The notes: a model not told the origin generated them from the letters alone. A stretch of DNA of 64,000 nucleotides from Phytoseiulus persimilis (GCA_037576195.1 CM075101.1:42160001-42224000), one strand, 5' to 3'; shown: positions 11,301 to 24,100, counted from the stretch's first letter. Program-made: numbers and translations.

Positions 11301-14300
11301 GTCCCGGAATCACCCCTCCAGAGTTGGGAAGTAATGCTCAGATTGGTCCCCGGAATCACCCCTCCAGAGTTGGGAAAGTGATGCTCAGATTGGTCCCGGA
11401 ATCACCCCTCCAGAGTTGGAAAGTAATGCTCAGATTGGTCCCGGAATCACCCCTCCAGAGTTGGGAAGTAATGCTCAGATTGGTCCCGGAATCACCCCTC
11501 CAGAGTTGGAAAGTAATGCTCAGATTGGTCTCGGAATCACCCCTCCAGAGTTGGGAAGTAATGCTCAGATTGACCCCGGAATCACCCCTCCAGAGTTGGA
11601 AAGTAATGCTCAGATTGACCCCGGAATCACCCCTCCAGAGTTGGAAAGTAATGCTCAGATTGACCCGGAATCACCCCTCCAGAGTTGGAAAGTATGCTCA
11701 GATTGGTCTCGGAATCACCCCTCCAGAGTTGGAAAGTAATGCTCAGATTGACCCGGAATCACCCCTCCAGAGTTGGAAAGTAATTCAGATTGGTCCCGGG
11801 AATCACCCCTCCAGAGTTGGGAAGTATGATGCTCAGATTGGTCTCGGAATCACCCCTCCAGAGTTGGAAAGTAATGCTCAGATTGGTCCCGGAATCACCC
11901 CTCCAGAGTTGGAAAATGAATGCTCAGATTGGTCTCGGAATCACCCCCCAGAGTTGGGAAAGTAATGCTCAGATTGGTTCGGGATCACCCCTCCAGAGTT
12001 GGGAAGTAATGCTCAGATTGGTCTCGGAATCACCCCTCCAGAGTTGGAAAGTAATGCTCAGATTGGTCTCGGAATCACCCCTCCAGAGTTGGAAGTAATG
12101 CTCAGATTGGTCCCGGAATCACCCCTCCAGAGTTGGAAAGTAATGCTCAGATTGGTCTCGGAATCACCCCTCCAGAGTTGGAAAGTAATGCTCAGATTGA
12201 CCCCGAATCACCCCTCCAGAGTTGGGAAGTAATGCTCAGATTGGTCTCGGAATCACCCCTCCAGAGTTGGGAAAGTAATGCTCAGATTGGTCCGGAATCA
12301 CCCCTCCAGAGTTGGAAAGTAATGCTCAGATTGGTCCCCGGAATCACCCCTCCAGAGTTGGAAAGTAATGCTCAGATTGACCCGGAATCACCCCTCCAGA
12401 GTTGGAAAGTAATGCTCAGATTGGTCCCGGAATCACCCCTCCAGAGTTGGAAAGTAATGCTCAGATTGGTCCGGAATCACCCCTCCAGAGTTGGAAAGTA
12501 ATGCTCAGATTGGTCCCGGAATCACCCCTCCAGAGTTGGAAAGTAATGCTCAGATTGGTCCCGGAATCACCCCTCCAGAGTTGGAAAGTAATGCTCAGAT
12601 TGACCCCGGAATCACCCCTCCAGAGTTGGGAAGTAATGCTCAGATTGACCCGGAATCACCCCTCCAGTTGGAAAGTAATGCTCAGATTGACCCGGAATCA
12701 CCCCTCCAGAGTTGGGAAGTAATGCTCAGATTGGTCCGGAATCACCCCCAGAGTTGGAAAGTATGCTCAGATTGACCCCGGAATCACCCCTCCAGAGTTG
12801 AAAGTAATGCTCAGATTGGTCCCGGAATCACCCCTCCAGAGTTGGAAAGTAATGCTCAGATTGGTCTCCCCGGAATCACCCCTCCAGAGTTGGAAAGTAA
12901 TGCTCAGATTGACCCCGGAATCACCCCTCCAGAGTTGGAAAGTAATGCTCAGATTGACCCCGGAATCACCCCTCCAGAGTTGGAAAATGATGCTCAGATT
13001 GGTCTCGGAATCACCCCTCCAGAGTTGGAAGTAATGCTCAGATTGGTCCCGGAATCACCCCTCCAGAGTTGGAAAGTGATGCTCAGATTGGTCCCGGAAT
13101 CACCCCTCCAGAGTTGGGAAGTAATGCTCAGATTGGTCCCGGAATCACCCCTCCAGAGTTGGAAGTAATGCTCAGATTGGTCCCGGAATCACCCCTCCAG
13201 AGTTGGAAGTAATGCTCAGATTGGTCCGGAATCACCCCTCCAGAGTTGGAAGTAATGCTCAGATTGACCCCGGAATCACCCCTCCAGAGTTGGAAAGTAA
13301 TGCTCAGATTGGTCCCGGAATCACCCCTCCAGAGTTGGAAAGTATGCTCAGATTGGTCCCGGAATCACCCCTCCAGAGTTGGAAAGTAATGCTCAGATTG
13401 GTCCCCGGAATCACCCCTCCAGAGTTGGAAAGTAATGCTCAGATTGACCCCGGAATCACCCCTCCAGAGTTGGAAAGTAATGCTCAGATTGACCCCGGAA
13501 TCACCCCTCCAGAGTTGGAAAGTAATGCTCAGATTGGTCTCGGAATCACCCCTCCAGAGTTGGAAAGTAATGCTCAGATTGACCCCGGAATCACCCCTCC
13601 AGAGTTGGGAAAGTAATGCTCAGATTGGTCCCCGGAATCACCCCTCCAGAGTTGGAAAGTGATGCTCAGATTGGTCCCGGAATCACCCCTCCAGAGTTGG
13701 AAAGTGATGCTCAGATTGACCCCGGAATCACCCCTCCAGAGTTGGAAAGTAATGCTCAGATTGACCCCGAATCACCCCTCCAGAGTTGGGAAGTAATGCT
13801 CAGATTGACCCCGACCCCGAATCACCCCTCCAGAGTTGGAAAGTGATGCTCAGATTGGTCCCGGAATCACCCCTCCAGAGAGTTGGAAAGTAATGCTCAG
13901 ATTGACCCCGGAATCACCCCTCCAGAGTTGGAAAGTAATGCTCAGATTGGTCCCGGAATCACCCCTCCAGAGTTGGGAAAGTAATGCTCAGATTGACCCC
14001 GGAATCACCCCTCCAGAGTTGGAAAGTGATGCTCAGATTGGTCCGGAATCACCCCTCCAGAGTTGGAAAGTAATGCTCAGATTGACCCGGAATCACCCCT
14101 CCAGAGTTGGAAAATAATGCTCAGATTGGTCTCGGAATCACCCCTCCAGAGTTGGAAAGTAATGCTCAGATTGACCCGGAATCACCCCCTCCAGAGTTGG
14201 AAAGTAATGCTCAGATTGACCCCGGAATCACCCCTCCAGAGTTGGAAAGTAATGCTCAGATTGGTCCCGGAATCACCCCTCCAGAGTTGGAAGTAATGCT

Positions 14301-15640
14301 CAGATTGACCCCGGAATCACCCCTCCAGAGTTTGGAAGTGATGCTCAGATTGACCCCGGAATCACCCCTCCAGAGTTGGAAAGTGATGCTCAGATTGACC
14401 CGGAATCACCCCTCCAGAGTTGGGAAAGTAATGCTCAGATTGACCCCGAATCACCCCTCCAGAGTTGGAAAGTAATGCTCAGATTGACCCGGAATCACCC
14501 CTCCAGAGTTGGAAAGTGATGCTCAGATTGACCCCGGAATCACCCCTCCAGAGTTGGAAAATGATGCTCAGATTGGTCTCGGAATCACCCCTCCAGAGTT
14601 GGAAAGTAATGCTCAGATTGGTCCCGGAATCACCCCTCCAGAGTTGGAAAGTGATGCTCAGATTGACCCCGGAATCACCCCTCCAGAGTTGGAAAGTGAT
14701 GCTCAGATTGACCCCGGAATCACCCCTCCAGAGTTGGGAAAGTGATGCTCAGATTGACCCGGAATCACCCCTCCAGAGTTGGAAAGTCCAGAATGCTCAG
14801 ATTGACCCCGGAATCACCCCTCCAGAGTTGGAAAGTAATGCTCAGATTGACCCCGGAATCACCCCTCCAGAGTTGGAAAGTGATGCTCAGATTGACCCCG
14901 GAATCACCCCTCCAGAGTTGGAAAGTGATGCTCAGATTGACCCCGGAATCACCCCTCCAGAGTTGGAAAGTAATGCTCAGATTGACCCCGGAATCACCCC
15001 TCCAGAGTTGGAAAGTGATGCTCAGATTGACCCGGAATCACCCCTCCAGAGTTGGAAAGTGATGCTCAGATTGACCCCGGAACCACCCCTCCAGATTTGG
15101 AAAGTGATGCTCAGATTGACCCCGGAATCACCCCTCCAGAGTTGGAAAATGATGCTCAGATTGGTCTCGGAATCACCCCTCCAGAGTTGGAAAGTAATGC
15201 TCAGATTGACCCCGGAATCACCCCTCCAGAGTTGGAAAGTAATGCTCGGATTGACTTCGGAATCACCCCTCCAGAGTTGGAAAGTGATGCTCAGATTGGT
15301 CTCGGAGATGCTCAGATTGACCCCGGAATCACCCCTCCAGAGTTGGAAAATGATGCTCAGATTGGTCTCGGAATCACCCCTCCCGACTTGAAAAGTAATG
15401 GTCAGATCGGTTCCGGAATCACCCCTCCAGAGTTGGAAAATGATGCTCAGATTGGTCTCGGAATCACCCCTCCAGAGTTGGAAAGTAATGCTCGGATTGA
15501 CTTCGGAATCACCCCTCCAGAGTTGGAAAGTGATGCTCAGATTGGTCTCGGAATCACCCCTCCCGACTTAAAAAGTAATGGTCAGACTCGTACCGGTATC
15601 ACCTCTCCAGACTCGGGGGAGTATGTTCAGATTGGTCCCA
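5390..15640 (+). repeat. 45-bp minisatellite, main array (about 225 units)
   Basis: About 10 kb of 45-bp monomers built as GGAATCACCCCTCCAGAG, TTGGAAAGTAATG, CTCAGATTG and a variable end: ACCCC, GTCCC or GTCTC. The first 660 bp use the CCCAGACTC-type unit seen in the inverted array; the rest is the derived CCAGAGTTG type. Many units are 44 or 46 bp through gain or loss of C in the CCCC/CCGG run or of A/G in GGAAAG. The monomer is open in several frames (for example the 15-residue period GITPPELESNAQIDP), so long apparent ORFs occur on both strands, but the frequent 1-nt indels rotate the frame and argue against a protein. Near 15380-15600 units become divergent, marking the array edge. Confidence 0.95.
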
Positions 15641-15761
15641 GAATCACCTTCATGTCTTTCAGAAAAAGTGCGGACAAACTGACAAACTGAGCAGTTTGTC
15701 AGTCAGCAAAAACAGACTAAGCCGATTATATATATAATAGTAAGGATAAGGATATGCTCTT
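15641..15761 (+). repeat. Tail module of the main array with 11-bp hairpin
   Basis: After the last diverged monomer comes GTGCGGACAAACTGACA, then GCCGATTATATATA and GTAAGGATA, the same words as in the inverted copy at 4084-4166. Within it, 15679-15702 is a perfect inverted repeat: arm CTGACAAACTG, 2-nt loop, complementary arm. The hairpin is only partly present in the other tails. It is followed within about 20 nt by CTAAG. Confidence 0.65.
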
Positions 15762-16397
15762 CAGTGGCGTAGCGAGCCTTGATGATGATGCCCGGGGCGG
15801 ATTCGATGCCCCCCCCCCCTATTTTTTTGGGGTCCGAGAAGATGAACGCGTTTGATGCGCACTGATTGTATTTTTGTATGTCCTCGAACATATAATATGA
15901 TCATCTGAAATGGAAATCTTCAGAGAAATGGAGACAACTTGCGCGAGCTGACCCAAATGTTAGCAACTAGAATACTATACGAGCAACCGGATTACCCATT
16001 CTTGGAGGCTTATTTGCTGCACTTCTGGAGCTGGGAAACTTCTATTGACTTCCCGAAGTTAAACTGATCCGTGATTGACACCTCGATAGGAAGGTCAGCG
16101 AGGTTTGTCAACTTCGTTGGCTCGATCTCTGTTCCGAGGCAGAAACAAAATGCAGTGAACGTTGCTCGATCAGGAGGGAATACGAAAATTGTATGGATGT
16201 TCGTCAATAGGATGAAAAATCAGATGCAACGATCGGACTTCGCCCCCACTCCGAGGATTTCGGGGAGAACCTACCTGGAAGAGCTTAAAACCTGAATGTG
16301 ATAGGCATGGAGAGGCATTCTGATACCGCTAGCGACCTGATGACCAGGGCGGACCGCGCCCCCCCCCCTCCCGGCATCCCGCCTCGCTACGCTAATG
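15762..16397. mobile_element. hAT-like non-autonomous element with 8-bp TSD
   Basis: The left end CAGTGGCGTAGCGAG (15762) and the right end, read inverted, CATTAGCGTAGCGAG (16397) form a terminal inverted repeat with 15 of 17 matches. Both ends continue into C- or G-rich runs in mirrored positions. The element is bounded by a perfect 8-bp duplication, ATGCTCTT, at 15754-15761 and 16398-16405. Eight-bp duplications and CAGKG-type ends are characteristic of the hAT superfamily. No transposase is recognisable in the 636 bp, so it would depend on an enzyme supplied elsewhere. It inserted at the junction between the array tail and the flank of kinase copy B. Confidence 0.75.
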
Positions 16398-16897
16398 ATG
16401 CTCTTCCTGCGAGGACTGATGGAGCATCCCCCTCGTAATTTCTCCCTCACTGTGATTCGGGAATCTTGATACTGCTAGTCAAGCATCTCGAAAACAAAGC
16501 GCTCAAGAGGGATCCGTCCAGAATACCATTCATCCCTTCGGCGATGAAATCCGTTCTCCCTTTTTTGCTGCTCCGGAGATATTCCCTTTTGCGTCCAAGT
16601 GAGGAATCTGGATTCTGCGGGTCGAGCTTCTCTCTATAAGAATACCCACGGCATCCATCAACCCACGTAAAATTCGATGATTCAGATTCCCTAATGCTAT
16701 CATCGAAGATGAATCTCGACACTAAATAACTCGTCAGAGGGTCGAATCTCATTGAAGACCGTAGTGACGACGAACGAGCGAACACGAGTTCCAAGCCCGG
16801 TTTCCGAGCGAGGATCTCATTCACCAAACTCTGCCTCATAAGAATCGGGAGTCAAGAGAGCAAACCCCTTGTGGATCAGATTTGTGGGCGAGAATCC

Positions 16898-18151
16898 ATG
16901 CCCAAATATGGCGAAGTTTCCGGCATCGGAGCGTCTTTGCGAACAATGAAGTGTTCCGATCCCGGATTTGCGGACTTTGAGGAAGATCTCGTTGGGAGAA
17001 ACGGAGCTCGAATAAGCGATAACGACTCCACACCGTGTTGGTGCAGATATCGGCGAGGACACAAATGGTCTGGTGAGACAGATAGTTACGCCAGATGGCG
17101 AACGCTACGCTATGAGGCAACTCAAGTACGATCCCAGGTATGGAAATCGTGAGGTTCCCATCATGCGCGCGCCCGAAAATCCGTACTGTATTTGACTGCT
17201 CTACTGCTATGAGGAGAGAGACAGCCAAAGGTCAGACATGACAGTGAGCCTCATCATGGAACTGTTTACAACTTGCTTGCCGATGGCACTGCTCCACTGT
17301 CGTCGCAACGAGGCAGAGTTATCTTGTCTTCCTTATCAGTCTATATTTGTATCAGCTGCTGCGCGGAGTCTCCTACCTGCATCTGGAAGGGATCGTACAT
17401 AGGTAATTTTTGTTCCCTCTCTCTCCCTCTCCAGAGCGGAATCATAGCGTCGTGGGATGACTCGCGAGCCATGCTGCAACTGACTCCCCTGTACGACTCG
17501 CTTGACTCCATGTTCGCACGCTTCTCAATAAGGACATAATGGGAAGGATCGGAGAGGAATTACTCGATTTCTCGCTCCTCAGGGACATTGAGCCCTAAGA
17601 TATTCTCATCAAAGAGTCAACCACGCAGCTAAAAATCGGAGCTCATCCTAGGGAACATGTTCCACGACTCTTCGAACGATACATGGGCCGAGTGTTCACG
17701 GAACTGTTTCTTCTGAGATCATTTTCCGTTGGAGAAAAGAGCCTGGATCAACTCACTGAGGTCATCCAGATCCTTGAGACACGGACTTTCGAGAACATAG
17801 AGAAGCTTCATCCCAGCGCCATCCTCTCCGACAGACATCAGGAGGCGAGATGCGATAAGCCTGCGGGATCATTCGAATCATTCGTCGTACCCCCGATCTG
17901 TTCGTGTGATCGAAAAGCTCCTCCAACATGTCCCGGACAAACGCACTCGACGTTGGGACGCTTTGGACGAACCCTCTTTCGATGAGATCAGACTGCCTGG
18001 TTCGAAAATGCCCAACAGACGCAGTTTGCCACCTCTTTTCAACCTCTCAGATCGGGAACTTGAGCAGTATCTCGTCCTGAATCAACTTCCGATCCCGAGG
18101 GCGTCGAAGACAACCGAGTATCGGAGCTCGTGTCGCAGTCGAGTTTTGTGA
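16898..18151 (+). pseudogene. GSK-3/Shaggy-type kinase, copy B, dead
   Basis: A degenerate paralogue of copy A with the same intron position (17403-17582, 180 nt here). The start region MPKYGEVSGIGAS aligns with copy A, then a segment of roughly 100 nt upstream of the glycine loop is missing. The catalytic lysine is replaced (YAMRQL instead of YAMKQL). CGA has become TGA in the NCVRLL region near 17193. After the intron HRDIKPQN reads as HRDIEP, stop, DIL. The whole DFG and activation segment is deleted between KI and ELIL (near 17638). The C-terminal lobe persists to a stop at 18149-18151 (DKRTRRWDALDEPSFDEIR, RRSLPPLFNLSDRELEQ). No active kinase can be made from this copy. Confidence 0.88.
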
Positions 18152-21100
18152 AATGGATATGAACCAGAAAATCTGACGGGAGCATCATGATTCGTAGTAC
18201 ATAATCCAAGCACGGCGGAAATTTCAGCTCAATCGGTCGTTTCCTGCAGAAGTCACAGCGAAAGTATGCGCGCATAATTTCCCAACAAGTTGAAGTTGTG
18301 AAATTCCAGTTCGCCGTGTTGTTTTCCTCAAGAGCGAAGGCGACAGGAATTCCGTCGATGAGATCCCGAGTCAAGATCCCCAGGGTGAAAGCCAACAACT
18401 GTGCAAATTCCAGCTCAATCGGACGTCACATCGAGGAGTTACGTCGGAAAACAGGGGAGGGTGCATCCTGTGGATGATTCTGGTGATTTGCGCGAAACGC
18501 TCGGGTATCATCCCAACGCCTTCTGCCTCGCCTCCGAGACTCTATTCCTCATCCTCCTCCTTGATGGCCAGGTCCCGGATGGAGGACAGGTGCTATATCG
18601 ATGAACCAGTCTCGTACACCCGCTTAGGAGATCCCGTAACGGAGCAAGCATTTGGTGACGATTACTTTCCAGGTCCATCTCTACAACAATGTTCACTGAA
18701 ACTGACACCGATATCAGATCTTTTGGCTCTGGAATCACAAAGCAAAATACTCGAATATGACTGCTGAAGTGTATCTGTTGTATACTCGAGAGTGCGAATG
18801 TGAGACAAGAAATCATCTAGGGAGCTCGAAACGCCGACGTTTCGAAGCGCCGTCGTTTCGAAGCGCCGTCCGGTTCCGATGACATCCACTGACGCTGCAT
18901 GACCAGCTTACGCAGATCGTGTCGAAAGTAAGAAGGGTTTGATCCCGGAGAGGCGCTTGTGATGATGGAGAGTAGCGCTGAGAAAAGTTTCACAAGGCTG
19001 AACGGCATGCGCGCATCAGTACTTCTCCACCTATTTCCTATCTCTTACATCATATCAGTGTTCCATGCCAGGAGAAGGATACGGCATTGGACAGGAATGT
19101 TTCACGCAACCGACACAGGAATCGCACGGAATGTTCGAAACCTCCTTCTTCTGTTCTGCCATTTTCTGACGTGGGTTTGCACAAAATTGTTCGTCGCCTC
19201 AAAGCGAGTTTGAGCTCACTTTTCTCCGCACGGTCATCCGAAAGTAGATGACGAATAGCTCGTAATTGAAGGTCTAACCGCTTACGACCACAAGTACTCA
19301 GTCCCAGATGGAGCAAGTGAAATAAAGCCAACACGTTCGAGAATACTTCCTTTCGGAGGTTGAAGGAGAGCAGGAAATTGAGGCAACGGAATCATAGACC
19401 CTCAGTAATAGCAGCTCGGCGACCTTCAGGATCTGATCTCACTCCATGCTGAGCGACCCGTGAACAGCTCGCAGAATCGCCTTGTCTGCATCAGACAACT
19501 GAAATCGAAGCAAGAAGACACTGCGACGTTCACCTGCTCAATGAGAAACGAAGGCATCCATAGAGTGGCGACTTGCCGGCCAGCGAGCGGGTCAGTTGGC
19601 GACAAAACGACAAGCTCGTCTAGATCTATTTCGAGATTCTCTCCATCTCCGGTTGCATGTCGCATTGGTTGCCGATTTACTCTGGTTCTTGCTCTGTCGG
19701 TGATGGCTCCCTCGTATCTCCGAAAAGGTCCGATCCCTCATCTGGAATAGACCACGATGACGAAGACCCCAGCGTTTCAATGGAGCCAGCCGAACATTGC
19801 AAAGCGTCCATTCGATACCTCGTTTCCGAGTTCTTCGCCAACGATGATGTCTATCGTTGCCCCCGAGTGATTAGCATGACTAACTCTGGGAACCTTTGTC
19901 GCCGAACTTGTCGATTGTTATGGACCCGTTTTCCGAAAAGTGTACAACTCGGGACGGTGCAGAGCCGCGGAAGATTTTTTTTTTCTCGATCGACCGCGTG
20001 ACTCAGTTGCGACACCGTTTGTTGGTTTTGGCGGGGGGGGGGCGGTTGGATTCGGTTGCCTAATGGCGTTTGGGTTATGGACGGAATGCACCGCCTGCAC
20101 ATGCGGGAAAAGTAAGGGACCGCTTGGACGTTCTTAGAGGGAGCCCTCTTTTTTCTCTTTTTCTTCTCTTTTTTCTTCTTTTTAACTATTTTTCTCGAGC
20201 GCTCTGTTTATTTCGGGAAATTGTGCCAGAAGGCGCTGGTGGCTGCGTTGTAAGTTAGAGAGCCGCATCCGTCTTCCTCTCGCGAGTTGGAATTCTTAAC
20301 ACCGTTTAAATGAATCGTTCCTGTAACTCTCGCTTGATTCCTGGCGGAATAATTTCCTGCCCCTTTGATCTGGTCCTCCACTTCCATGTATCTGGGTCTG
20401 ATCGCTGCTAAGAACCGTTGAGGTTTGGGGCACTCGAGGGAACCCAAATATGTCGCGTACCAGCGCATGAGCTAGAAGATACGGACAGATTTCGCTCGAG
20501 ATATCAAACTACATATTTGAGTCGCTAGCGGCCAACTTTGCCCCGGAAAAGGAGTGTGGTCTCATCCGAATGATGTGATGCATAACATTACTACTCAAAT
20601 CACTGATCTACTGAAGAAGTCTGCTCTGTCATCCGTCGCACGTCTCACTAAGTCGTGGGAGCATGGATGAGTTCTACCTCCGGGGCGAACGGCGCAAGCG
20701 GTCTTTTATGCAAACAGCTTCGCGGGGAATCGGCTAGAACTTCCCCCGGTTGGTCCGGACCAATTAGCGGTTTGTGTCGCAGAAAATCAGTTGCGACCGA
20801 GCGATGACCATAACTCATCACACAGCCGCAAGCCCGAATGGAGGCGCCCGCAAGCCATGATGAATAATGCCACGGGTTCGGTGACATCGAGATTCGAATG
20901 TCTTCTCTAGCCCGTGACGTGGAGGTCAGGTACAGAAGATCGCTTGCTCCAGATCACTGGATTCGTTGACATCATCGTCTTCGGTTACTCTCCTGAGATC
21001 CAGGACTGGGCAAGACCGGATAACCTGAGATGCGACTCCAGCAAGATCAAACGGAAACTCACCAGCAGCTCTCCTAGACCAGTAAGTATTGGGGCTTGTT

Positions 21101-24100
21101 CTGTGCCACATGCGCACCATGACATGCTTCGCGAGAGTGTTCAGCGGACCCGAAGCGCAACTTGGACTCGGTCGGAGTCCGCCCACGATTACGACCCCCT
21201 CTTCATGCCCTTGGCGGGAGATTTTGCGCCTGCGCCTCATGGCTCATGTGATGCCCGACGTCGGCTTTCGGATCCATTTCCGTCGAATTCCGCGTTTGGA
21301 TCAATTTTTCTCCTGGATTATGTCTCGCTCCACGTGCGAATCTCAAATCGGTGATATTAGCTGACTCCCTCTTGAAATGAAAGACTCCGACACAGGTTTG
21401 TTTCAGTGAGAAGATAAATCCGACTGATGCTCAAAAGGGAAGCAGTCCATCGAATTTTCAAAAGTCGAGGTGTCGAATCGGAGTACTCCTCTAGTTATAC
21501 GTGGATTTGGATACGTAGTTCTCGCAAAGCGAACGCACGAGAGCCCATTCTCGTGAGCAACAAGTATGTATCTGAGCGCTGAGCCGCAAAGCCCAACGAG
21601 CGTGCATCTCAGCCCCTCGATGAGTACTAAGGACTACGGGACGAAGCTGCCAGATTCGGAACGTTATTGTAGAACCTAAGAACCCGAGATCCACTGCATC
21701 ATGGCAGAATCAGGACAAGCTCCATCTCGCAAAATGCGCTGACTTTCCCAATGCCTATGAGCCGATGCTCCCCTGTCGATATTTCACAAAGCATATACGC
21801 GGTCACGGTGAGATGCCGTAGGCGACGTTGTGTCAGCGGATGTTCCCGATGTTCATTCCCAAAAGGCCGCAAGTTCGAGCAGTATTGGTGCTATAGCCGC
21901 CCACTTGTGGCTCACGCCTTCGCGAAGTAGTCTGGATTAGGTTCACCGGCCTTCTGCCTATCTGATTGCAAAATTTCACCGCGCTCGTGCGCTCGCGGCT
22001 TCCGTCTGAACGAGAAACGATTTCATTGAAATCAACAAAATACGAATTATCGCCATTTGGAGTCGAGAGCATCAGTTGCGGTCGAATAAACGAAAATCAT
22101 TTGGGGGAAATAAGTTGATCAAAACCTCCTCAAAGCTCGGATGAACAGCTAAGAAAAAAAACGAAAAAACTCCACTGCTGACCGATATCGTAGGCGCCCG
22201 GAAAGTTTGCGGTATAGAGCTGCGAAGTCACCGGTTCCTTCCTTCTCATATTTGCATAGGTTCATTGGAACATGATAAGCATTCGCTGCTGACCGTGCGA
22301 TGAGGAGCCTAGGTTATTTCTCGATCCTTAGGTGGTGGAGCAACGGCTCGTAAACTCATATTATTTTATCGTTTCTCCTCCGAAGACTTCGGAATCATCT
22401 TTTCAGCATGATGGATGATGCGCAAGAGGTAACTTCGTGGACTCTTCAACCTGACAGATGCGTCATAAATAGATATTTCGCGTCGTCCGTGCAGACCAGA
22501 ACTTAACTACCAATCTGGATCAAGATCCTCTTGTACTCACGGCATAACGCCCATCGCACACGGAGCATACTCGAAGTGAAACCAAAGGAGATACTTGGCA
22601 ACCTTGGATTGTTGAACCACGTTCCAACAGACGCTCGTAGGAACGAACGAGTAGTACACCAACAATCGATCTCTCAACCAAATCTCGGAGACGATCCAAG
22701 CGAACTCATGTTCCCGGCTAACGTGGTTATGAACGGCACGTGCATGGTCTGAAGAAAACTCACACGATCTGCGTCGCTGATGCCGTGGTAAATTGATCCG
22801 TACCCGCGCCCGTCACGTTTATCTGGCGATGAGTTTCGGTAGCCCCGGCCACTCATTCGTTGTGGTTTCGGCTCGCGATTCCCTCATGCGCATTCCGCTG
22901 GGCGAAAGAAATCGGGAGCAATAGCCTCAGATGCTCTCGGATCATCATTGCCTATTTATCATGATTGCTATTTCCAGGAACCATTCCCCGAACGATTATT
23001 GTCACGCGCAATGAGATAAGATGCAAACTTTGTTACCTCCACAAGTTGTTGGTGGGATCGTTTACTATCAATTCCTTCAGGTCGGGTTTCCAAGCGGAAA
23101 CTTTCTCCTCACGCGCCAATTGCTTCTATCTTCTAAAGTTTAGGGTTGGCACGCGATATGTGACAGCTGATACTCGGTGTACAGAGACCTTGCAGCGTCT
23201 GCTGATGAAGGTATACAGCGCTCATGCGTGGCGGACGAAGGACGCTGATTCCGCCTGGTATCTATGCTTTGAGGGGTATTATGGGGCTTCTATGGGAACG
23301 TAAGGATAGTACTTGGTTTCCAGAAAAAGTCAGTTTCCTGGCCACGCACCCATGTGGTACCCTTTTCGCAAAACGATTGAATTCCTCAGGGGTTTCAGAA
23401 ATTCGGAACATCGAAGGACTCTGAAGTCTATTTCACTAACTCCGTTTCATACCGCTCAGAATCTTTGTTCTCGATCGGATTGCTCGGCAACCCGAGTTGC
23501 ACATAGGGAAACTGTAGCCCCATCCGTACACTCGGCGCTTCGAAACGTGGGTTAGTCTTTGCTCCCTTGGGGTCCGCAGACGGAGTCGACCTAGAGCTTC
23601 CCTACTTCATAGTTGCGTAAGATATCTTGTCTAACATCCTAGTCATCGTGAACGCTTATCCTCTGACGTACCGAGGAGGTCGGGCGCTTCCTGTCCGGTC
23701 AAAGACGAAGTTTCCAGCATCTGGAAATGATAAGGGCATCCGTACGACCTCCCATGACATGCCGTGAGGCTATCCACGTAGCGGTTGGACTGTTTACAGG
23801 GAAAACCGTCTCTGCGCGGCCTCGGCGTCTCGGTGCGGCGCTCACACGCGCCGGGACGTTAGCAAAGAAAGTGTAAACAAGAAGTCCCCTTCGAGCCTCC
23901 AGGTTTCCTTGAGGGTGAATCACCAAGCAGTACGCCCTCGCTCTGCACACTCTCGGGATTCTCTCCACAGTGGTATAAGAGCGGCGTAGGTGAACGAGCC
24001 AACTATACTCAACCGAGCCAGATCCCTCGACAGCGATCCGACGAGTGTGCCTAGCCGATTCACCTTCTCTTGTAGCCGGTCTATTCAAATTCTGAATGCG

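Noticed and set aside
5706..15391. Many long ORFs on both strands within the 45-bp array (up to 383 codons)
   Set aside because: They are by-products of a repeat unit whose length is a multiple of three and which lacks stops in several frames. One-base indels rotate the frame every few hundred bases, the starts are arbitrary, and both strands are equally open.
1895..15640. CRISPR array
   Set aside because: The repeat units are contiguous with no unique spacers, the genome is eukaryotic, and unit ends vary by slippage.
16071..16295. Transposase fragment inside the hAT-like element
   Set aside because: The 74-codon frame has no DDE, zinc-finger BED or hAT dimerisation motif that I can see.
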